Source: Amorphophallus konjac (Eukaryota; Streptophyta; Magnoliopsida; Alismatales; Araceae). Taken from it: a stretch of DNA of 64,000 nt. Where the stretch lies: NCBI GenBank assembly GCA_022559845.1, contig CM040128.1:173716413-173780412 (forward strand), given 5' to 3'. The notes beneath the pieces were generated by a model. It was not told the origin of the DNA and made no database searches. It saw only the letters and a list, made by a program, of their open reading frames with translations. This document shows positions 56,653 through 64,000 of this stretch, one piece after another (the stretch's first letter is position 1; every line of letters begins with the position of its first letter). The position numbers and the translations under genes are program-made.

Positions 56653-57888
56653 TGTAAAGATCAGTCTTATCCTGAAGGAGCCACCATAGAAGATAAGAAA
56701 GCCATAAGAAGGGTAGCTCAGAAATACACATTGGTTGGAGGTCTACTCTATAGGAGGAGCCTTACTGGCGTTCTGTTAAGGTGTATTGATGACAATGAGG
56801 TTTGGAAATGCGTAGAAGAAGCACACTCGGGTGTGTGCGGTGGCCACGTGAATAGTCAGATGCTCGCCAAGAAGATCATTAGGCAAGGCTTTTACTGGCC
56901 CACTATGGAAGAGGATTGTGTCATCTATGTCCGTAGGTGTGTCAAGTGTCAACTTCACGCCGATAAAATACATTCACCCTCTTCCTCACTTCACCCAATA
57001 TCCTCCCCATGGCCTTTCTCCATGTGGGCATTCGACATCATCGGTCCCCTAGGTGATCCCAATTCCCTCACCAAGTAGAAATCTTTCATCCTTACTGCGA
57101 CGGAATACTTCACCAAATGGGCCGAAGCCGAAGCTTACGCAGAAATCAAGGCATCAACAGTCTGCAAGTTCATCATGAAGAACATCATCGCCAGGTTCGG
57201 CGTCCCAAGCACAATCGTCACCGACAATGGGTCACAGTTCATTTCTCAGGACCTTCAGGGCCTCTGCAAAAGGTACGCAATTGCATTGCATCATTCATCA
57301 CCTTATTACCCACAAGGTAATGGCCAAGCGGAGGCCACCAATAAAACATTGATCAAAATCATCAAGAAAACCTGCGAGTCCAGTAAGTTTTCAGACTGGC
57401 CAGAAAAGTTTATCGAAGCTTTATGGGCCTATCGCAATTCAATCCGTACCCCCACCGGACAGACTCCGTTTGCCCTAACTTATGGGATGAAAGCGGTAGT
57501 CCCGTACGAGACTCTGATCCCTTCTCTCAGAGTACAATTGGATGAGGAATTTCCCCTCGATGAACGTCGCAATTCACTCCTTGCCCAGTTGGAACTCTTA
57601 GACGAGAAGCGGTTGGCCGCTGCCGAGCATGCGCGTGTGTATCAAAATAGACTCGCTCGCTTTTACCAAAAGAAAGTCGTTGAGAGTAAATTTAAAGTCG
57701 ATGAGATGGTCGTGAAAAGAATTTTTGTCAAACCTGGAGGGCCGCGTTCTAAGCTCCAACCCAATTGGGAAGGACCATTTGTGATTCAAACCGTGTACCC
57801 TGGCAACGCCTACAAACTAGTCAACACCGAAGGGACTGAGTTATCCCACCCTTGGAATGGGCTTTATCTTAAAAATTACTACCCCTAG
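56653..57888 (+). pseudogene. Tat integrase
   Basis: Same frame as RT. Zinc finger HSGVCGGHV...CVKCQLH (56824-56960), catalytic D in WAFDIIGPL (57025), TAG 57076 (CAG-derived), catalytic D in VTDNGSQF (57220), E in NGQAEATNKTL (57330), and the C-terminal GPFVIQTV region (57770) ending in NYYP TAG 57886. Apart from the one stop it is complete. Confidence 0.88.
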
Positions 57889-59739
57889 CGTAGTGCCAAA
57901 ACGTCAAAAACAAACAAATGATGAAAAGACAGAAAACATCAAAAACATAAAGATATTGAAAATCACTAAAAATATGAAAAATTCAAAATGCCGATGCCTG
58001 TTGGTCACCATGTAGTTAAGTCCCTGCATCCAACCTTCATGTTAGGATAGGGCCCATTAAGGCTTGGTAGGCACCGGGTCTTGGTTTGCCAGAACCGTGG
58101 AGATCCCTGTCCGGCCACATCGGCCTATGCACGCTCAAAGGAAGCCAACATGTACTCACTTACGTATTTTATCCAAAAAAGCATCACCTACGGTGGGGCC
58201 TCACCCAGTAGATCTCCAGAAGCTGTAATCTTTATTCTTTTCTCTTCGACCAAATGAGACAGTCGGCGCCCTTAAAACGCTGAGCATGAGAAACCAAAAC
58301 TCAAACCCCTTAAGGCAAGAGTAGGATCCATTTCCTCGAGCATCGATCAGAGCACGAGAAGAGGGCAGTGTCCCCGCAGGCATACAAAAGGGAGCCCACA
58401 ACGTCAAACGACTATATCTCCCTCGCAAAAAGAAACACAAAATCAAAATGAAGAGAAAACCCTGGTCGTGACCGTGCCTGATGCGATAAATGAAATCCCT
58501 CAAGGCAAAAAGTCTAAATCCAAAAGGGGCCATGGAATGTAAATGCTCGAGATTTGGTCCGAAGTTGTTCGAAAGAGGAGAGTTAATGGGCCCTTATTGG
58601 CTCGCCAGGTTAATGGTTTTGCCGGCCCTCTCAGGAGGTTTACCCCATGCACTCTTCCTTCCTCCTCTAAAGATGAAAGCTAGATGGAGTTTCTAAAGGG
58701 CGAAACCCGCCAAGGTTTGCGACCTTATTTTAATATACACATATGGTTGCCTACTTTGAAAAGCAAAAGCTATCGCTACAAAGGAGTCTATGTGTTTCTG
58801 GCCGATCAAGACCCCTGTTTACCATCTTGATGTCTTCTTATGTAACCTTGGGCTTAGGCCAATGCAAGCGCGTCACCTATGGGTGCGACGGCGTCTGATT
58901 CCGGGTCAGCGTCGCGCGATTGGTCGTTAGGGTTCCAGGGTGTTCCATCATATACCACCTAGGGTTGTGAGGAAATAGACCCAGGTCGGGTAAATCATTT
59001 ACCTCGAAAACCTTTTGGGTGAATCCCTGTGGTCGGAAGCGACTGGGAGCCTAAGCATGGCATGACGGTATTGTCATCAGGGTAAGTCTTAGCCGGCGGG
59101 ATTATCATTCGAGGGGTCCAGAGGCCCAAATCAACCTAGATGTGCACTTAGGATACCTGGGAGGTTAGTAAGAAACCCCTGTTCTCATGTAGGTTAGGTG
59201 CCATTTGGATGCTTGCCAGGCGTTAGCAACAAAAAAAATGAAATGATAAAAACAAAAAAAAGAGAAAAGAGAAAATGTACATATTTGCAAACAAAAAAAT
59301 TGAATATAACAAAACAACAAAAAAATACCAAACATAAAAAGAAAAACAAATCAATTTTACATGATTACATTTGTATGCAGCATTTCACTTTTTAATCTCG
59401 CTTGCATTCATGTGCTTGTCTGTCGCATTCATCATCACCACATCTTTCCTTGCCTTCTTGGCCCCTTGACCCGTTATCAAGGACAGATCAAAACAAACCT
59501 CGCATATTGGGCAAGGGGCCAAGTCAGAGCAGATATTCTAACTTGTTTGTTTAAGTGATGTATGTAGGAATTCGAGAAAGCAAGAAAGAGGTAAGAATCC
59601 AAGAATCAAACATTTTTCCAAAATAAAAAAATTTACATCAAGTTCCACCCTCTCTCTCTGCATTACTCATCCCGCTACTCTCCGGGTAAAACGCTCTCAA
59701 GGGTGCTACCCAACTACGAAAAGCGGTACTCCTACCGCT
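57889..59739 (+). other. 3' non-coding region of the Tat element, first part
   Basis: No supported gene. 57895-57990 and 59220-59350 are A-rich, and the remainder is of ordinary composition with many short open frames but no domain. It separates gag-pol from the antisense gene. Confidence 0.6.
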
Positions 59740-62205
59740 CTGTACTCCTCTTCCTATTCCCACACCCCGACGTTGATCCGTGGGGGAAGCAAAAAGCTAC
59801 TAACACAAAAGCCACGCTCTCGTGCTCTTCGATAGTGCTCCTCACCATCTCTCAGCCATTGTTCAGCAAGACCAAGGCTGGCTCGGAGTTCGAACAGCTA
59901 GGCCTCCATGGCCCTTCGTTCCTCCCTTTCAGCCAATCTGTCGGCTCTTTCTCTCTCCCTATCTCTTTCTCTCTCTGCCCGTTCTCTCTCACGGTCTTCC
60001 CTCTCCAACTGGAGAGTGATCCTCAGCTCTATGGCATCCCTAGAAGAGTCGTCATCTGGACGACGTCACAGTTCCTCCTCCAGCTCTATTATTCTAGCCT
60101 CCCTCTGCGCAGCTTGGGCAAGTGACTCTTGCGTCTCCTTTTCCTGCCAGATATACCATCTTAGATATGCGGCAAGGCATAAACAAGGAGAACTCAACAC
60201 TGAGACTCTTACCTGTATAGAGAGCATCCCTTCTGCCTCCGCGGCACACTGTGTAGCATGAGTGAGTTGCTCGTGAAGCAAATCAAGTTCTGAGGTGGGG
60301 ACCCATAAGCTAGAGACGCCACCCACTCCCATCGCTGAGGAGGCCGCGTCAATCTGGGCGCGCTATGGCCACACATGTGATAGTTAGTGGCCGAACACCA
60401 TGGATCTAGGGTCTTGATTAGGAGTGTGCACTGTACACCTACCGAGGCACTCAAGGCTTCACGTGTGTCACCCAATTGTTGCTCCGTCTCTGTCAGGCGA
60501 GATCGTAAGCTCGCTATCATAGTGTCACGGACATCCTGCACCCATGCCATAGAAGTCAGCATTCCCACAGAAATCAAAGCAAGAGAGAAGGGGAGACCTA
60601 CCTCCATAAGTCCCCGGGGTTAGAGCCGCTCTGCGTACATTATCTTATACAGACGCAGGTAGTCTTCACTATCCTGTGCATGTGATTCCACGATTGTGCC
60701 ATCCAGTTGCCAATCTTCATACTGTTCGGGGAACCGCACACGCCAATCAATGCAGGTTGCCGGTCCTCGTGTCTTTCTCCCGACGCGAGGTGGCGCAGTC
60801 GTATCCACCCATTCCTGAGCCAGTCCTAAAGTCCTCAAAACCAATCGTAGTCGAAGAGGCTTGATTTCATTCAGGCAGTGCATCCACAATTCCCGTCCGA
60901 ATCGGGCACGACTTGTTAGAACCCATGGTTGGTCGACATCGACCATGCCTGAGTAGGGTCTCCAGTTTACCTAGGTTAGGTTGTACATACCCGTTTAGCT
61001 AGTCAAAACCAAAAACAAAAATAACAAAAAAAAAGTAAAAAAAAAAAATCCCACCATCGCTGCAGGGAATTCCTGTAGCTCGCGCCTTAGCACCATCAGC
61101 TGGTAGGTTAGAGGCGCTGCACTCATGATGGGTTGCCACCGCCTGGCTAACGGCACCGTCACTGGTCGCCAATGCCGAGCTCTCCCCATCGGGAGGTAAT
61201 AATAGCTCCACAGCTCCATCATTATATGTCATCATACCTTAAGTGGACTATTACAAAAGAAAAACAAGACAAAATAAAAAATACCTGGATAAATGGTGTG
61301 AAACCACTCGTAGTCATCTCACGGTCTGCCTCTTGGGATAGACCTGTAAATAGATGCGCCAGCAGGGAAGCTCCCCAGGCATAGTGCCCTACTCTTTCGA
61401 GGTCTGATAGCAGCTCCAGGAAACGACAATGGATACCGTCTCCTTTCGAGCTTAGTATCAATCTTTCCAACAAGAAGAGGAGAAATCTCCTCAAATCCAT
61501 GTTGGATCTCTCCCGATTGCCAAAATCTGTGCAGTACACAGCATGACATCCTCTTTCCATCCTTCCCATGAATTCTTCTGAGGACTCATCGTCCCGTCGG
61601 CGAGTATCAGTGAGCCCTAATGCCTCCATGATAGATGTCCTGGCTATTGACCTGTTCTTCCGTCCATCTAGGTCCAAACCCAGTAGCTTCTGGGCACCTT
61701 CTCGATAGTCCGCGTAAGTGACTCCGGTCACTGCCTCGCCATCCACCTTGAGGCTCGTGATTCGGGCCACATCTTCCAGACCGGGCACCATGTGCCCCCA
61801 GGGCATCAAGAATGCCCGACTCACTGGGTCCCATCTTTCACGCAAGGCTTGGATCAGGACTAGGTCGAGCTTGATCGGCTCGATTCGCAGGAAGGCACCA
61901 AATCCCATCACGTCTAGCATGGCCTTCTAAAAATTCGGGAGACCCCTGTATGCTGCCGCTACTAACTGCCATGAAATGTGTGATTTCATCACACTCTGCA
62001 CGTGCATAAGGAATGGAGAAGGGTGTTGTCAAAAGAAAGGAAGAAAGAAAGGAAGGAAGAAAGAATGATAAAAGGGCGGGAAAGCTCAGCTTACGAGTTA
62101 CGATTGGGTCCTTTCACTAAAGTGCCCTTCGAGGTCCTAGAGCTTCCTGGAACTACTACCGCTGGACCTGCTTCTCTTCGAGGAATGGGAAGATTCGCCC
62201 TCCAT
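59740..62205 (-). pseudogene. Antisense plant-mobile-domain (PMD) gene of the Tat element, probably spliced
   Basis: From ATG 62205 the minus strand gives MEGESSHSSKRSRSSG; a donor-like GTAAG is near 62094. The main exon (about 62000-61284) contains the PMD core, with GFGAFLRIEPIKLDLVLIQA, RAFLMPWGHMVPGLEDVARI and the Cys/Trp-rich part up to FIQ and a donor GTATTT at about 61283. Further coding blocks follow: WSYYYLPMGRARHW (61222-61060), LGLAQEWVDTT...RFPEQYEDW (60946-60620), coiled-coil segments (60560-60430; 60330-60235; 60140-60070) and a tail of Arg/Glu repeats (60060-59910) that is strongly charged. Several stops (for example TAG 61927-61929, TGA near 60060) again fit C-to-T. PMD (aminotransferase-like) proteins occur in plant genomes, in MULE elements and as additional genes of Tat elements; the molecular function is not known. 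Exon limits are inferred. Confidence 0.7.
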
Positions 62206-62298
62206 CCCGATCTTAGAACTCTGAGTTCCTTCTCTTTCGTGAAAATTTGTACTCTCCGAGTTGGCTCTCAATGTCCCTTCGATGACGAAAGAGACATG

Positions 62299-62306
62299 TA
62301 TTTATA
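62299..62306 (-). promoter_or_regulatory. TATA box for the antisense PMD gene
   Basis: On the minus strand the sequence is TTTCTATAAATACATGTC, with TATAAATA about 95 bases upstream of ATG 62205. It suggests the antisense gene has its own promoter rather than depending on the LTR. Confidence 0.6.
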
Positions 62307-62605
62307 GAAATGGGAGAAGTGCGGGCCAAGATTGCCTCCATCACCTTTAACGACAGCCCTCGCGATAAGACGCCTGCCCTGCGGTCCCATGTGTCACTTC
62401 ACCGCTCGCGCAGGGTGATTGATTGGACAACACCCTCCCTATACCGTTAGGGACGCCCTGTTATGATGTAGAGGTCGTCCGCAAAGGTTGAAAGATCACC
62501 CGGGAAGAGGGGCTAGGGCTGTCATTGTTGACTTCCGTGGCTGATTTCCGCATGGAAGACGATCAGAGCAAGATACGATTCCCCGGGGTCTCGACAGACA
62601 CATCA
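62307..62605. other. Tat 3' region between the PMD promoter and the next LTR
   Basis: No gene and no Tat LTR start is seen here. It probably holds further upstream promoter sequence of the PMD gene. It ends at CACATCA, directly before the LTR start of the next element. Confidence 0.5.
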
Positions 62606-64000
62606 TGTAATGCCCCGGATTTTTTCGGATATTTTTCAGATCATTTTAGTGGGTCTCGGAGTGTATTTTGTGCTTTACACGTGTTTTTCCCTGATGTGCC
62701 TTCGGAACTCTTTGCAGGGCAAACCGTGGCGTTCTCCGACTCCGGGACAGTACCACTGCGTTGTGTTCCTTCCGAGGATCGCGGAGGTAATTTTTCGTAA
62801 TTTTCTGAATTTATCAAATTTTCGGGTTTTCCTATATATACTAACCCTTTTCCTCTCTCCCCCTCTCATTCTCTCTTTCTCACTCTCTCTCTTCTCTCAC
62901 GCCCTCTTTCTCCCCTCTCTTCTCCGGCGGCCGACGGAGCGAGGCGGGGGCGAGGCGGAGGCGGCGCGGGTGAGGACGCGGGCGAGGATGGGCGAGGATC
63001 GAGGCGGTGGAGGCGCGTGGGAGCTCGTGGCGCGGTCGCGAGCCGGCGAGGGTTTCACGGCGTTTCTTCGCGGATCGGCGAGCTCGAGGCGCGAAATCTT
63101 CGGTGGAGGTAGGGTGATGGTTCCCCAGCTCGTGCACTTCCTTTCCCGCGAGTTTCGTAGGCCGTGGTGAGCCGAGCGGGTGGAATCGGGGTTTTTGGGC
63201 AAAACCCATGTTTTAGGGCTTGTGGGCCGATCTCCCGTTTCATTGCGTTTTTGGCCGATCCGAGGCCGTAGATGCATGCTAGGGGCTTCTGGGGAGCTTC
63301 CCCCTTGTTTTCCCCCTCTTCTGTGGAGGTATGGGGGCGTGGGACGAGTTTTGGGTCGTTTCCCGCCGTAGCGTTCTCGGAAGGAAGTGACGGTCCTTCC
63401 AGTGGCCGTCACTTGGTGTAACGCGCCTGGGCAGGACCGTTACATCCCCCTTCTGTTGGCCTTTGGTGGTCTGTGGGTGTGGCGGTCCCACGATAGACCG
63501 CCAGGTGCTGTGACGCACCAGGGCTCGACCGTTAGAGTCTCTTCCGTTGGTTTTCGGGTCAGGCGTGTGACGCACCAGGGCTGGCGCGTCACAGCCTTGT
63601 GACGCCCCAGGGTGGGTGCGTCACATTCCCTGTTACCCAGCTGAGGGCTGGGGGTGTGACGGTGCCCTCTGGACCGTTACATGCTTGTAACGCGCCCAGG
63701 GTGGGCCGTCAGAGCTGTTTTATCCGTTGAGGAGGGCAGCGTGTGTGACGCGCCAGGCCAGACGCGCTACATCCGTGTAACGCGTTGGGGCAAGCGCGTT
63801 ACATCCTGCTTTCACGCTGAGAGCGTGAGGCGTGTAACGCACCAGGGCAAGCGCGTTACATTCGTGTAACGCGCTGGGCCAGGCGCGTTACATCCTGTGT
63901 TTCTTCGGGCCGTGTAACGGCCTGTGTTAGGCCGCCAGGTGGATGTGACGGTCTCGCCTAGACCGTTACAACCCTGTGACGGTCTAGGGTTAGACCGTCA
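62606..64000 (+). mobile_element. LTR of a further Tekay-like element, cut by the window end
   Basis: It starts TGTAATGCCCCGG, matching the type of start in the solo LTR at 36835 (TGTAGTGCCCC) and Gypsy-A (TGTAGCACCCC). A TATA-like CTATATATAC is at 62832-62841, followed by a CT-rich tract and a GC-rich stretch (62920-63180). From 63387 to the end it has the dense array of paired palindromes. It is unknown whether an internal region follows. Confidence 0.7.
63387..64000 (+). repeat. Array of paired ~28-nt imperfect palindromes, ~88-bp higher-order period
   Basis: Fifteen words of the shape TGTRACGSNC...GNSCGTYACA are seen, starting near 63387, 63417, 63478, 63510, 63565, 63598, 63655, 63686, 63742, 63775, 63832, 63864, 63912, 63942 and 63975. 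They come in pairs about 31 bases apart, and the pairs repeat about every 88 bases with a short less conserved linker. Left and right arms vary together between ACGCGC/GCGCGT, ACGGTC/GACCGT and ACGGCC/GGCCG forms. Confidence 0.85.

Larger units (their letters stand above)
46399..62605 (+). mobile_element. Tat-type Ty3/gypsy retrotransposon, 3' end not in the window
   Basis: The element starts with LTR 46399-47140 (TGTAGCCC...CCCTTCA), followed by the Tat-type primer-binding site TGGCGCCGTCTGTGGGA, a 2.6-kb leader with hairpins and tandem repeats, a gag-pol frame with dual RNase H (49766-57888), a long 3' region and an antisense plant-mobile-domain gene (59740-62205). A second copy of the LTR was not found before 62605, where another LTR begins. 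The dual RNase H and antisense additional gene suggest a Grande-like or related Tat group. Gag-pol has eleven stops and one frameshift. Confidence 0.85.

Noticed and set aside
62610..63170. 186-codon frame at the start of the last LTR
   Set aside because: It starts within the LTR end, crosses the TATA box and CT-rich tract, and ends in Arg/Gly/Ala-rich GC sequence. It looks like an LTR by-product.

Overview
The window looks like nuclear DNA of a flowering plant, taken from a gene-poor region rich in transposable elements. The evidence is: large nested LTR retrotransposons of plant-specific lineages (Sirevirus-type Ty1/copia; Tekay-like and Reina-like chromoviruses and a Tat-type element among Ty3/gypsy), Tourist- and hAT-type MITEs, a plant L1-type LINE, a pentatricopeptide-repeat remnant, and a nuclear-coded organellar ribosomal protein L7/L12 reading frame. 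The species cannot be named from the sequence. The GC-rich L7/L12 frame hints weakly at a monocot. All family and lineage names are from motif recognition by eye; no database search was possible.

Layout. 1-640: an intronless L7/L12 gene copy broken by one TAG. 640-2600: non-coding DNA with a 67-bp tandem duplication, a Tourist-like MITE and a dead PPR fragment. 2400-5719 and 19370-19494: a decayed LINE holding a hAT-type MITE and other insertions, split by a minus-strand Sirevirus (5720-19358). That Sirevirus has an uninterrupted pol, a damaged gag, and a 1.9-kb solo LTR inside one of its LTRs. From 19495 a minus-strand Tekay-like element (called Gypsy-A here) begins and runs past the right end of the recognisable pol at 46398. 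Inside it sit: a Tourist-like MITE that was later split by a plus-strand, pol-less Sirevirus (22282-31119); a minus-strand chromodomain element (Gypsy-B, 32341-45311) that itself contains two solo LTRs (33606-35770 and 36835-40067); and a plus-strand Tat-type element (46399 to at least 62605). The Tat element carries an antisense, probably spliced plant-mobile-domain gene with its own TATA box. At 62606 the LTR of another Tekay-like element starts and runs off the window.

How it fits together. No gene in this window looks certainly functional. The most intact frame is the Sirevirus pol (1038 codons). Nearly every premature stop can be read as a C-to-T or G-to-A change (CAG, CAA or CGA to a stop, or TGG to a stop), as expected for long-methylated, silenced DNA.

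The least ordinary signals are in the non-coding parts. Three Tekay-like LTRs carry arrays of paired, about 28-nt imperfect palindromes whose arms change together. The Sirevirus LTRs carry about 33 irregularly spaced copies of a 10-11-bp motif (AAGTCTRTACA). The Tat leader carries four 28-nt hairpins and a separate GC-rich tandem repeat.
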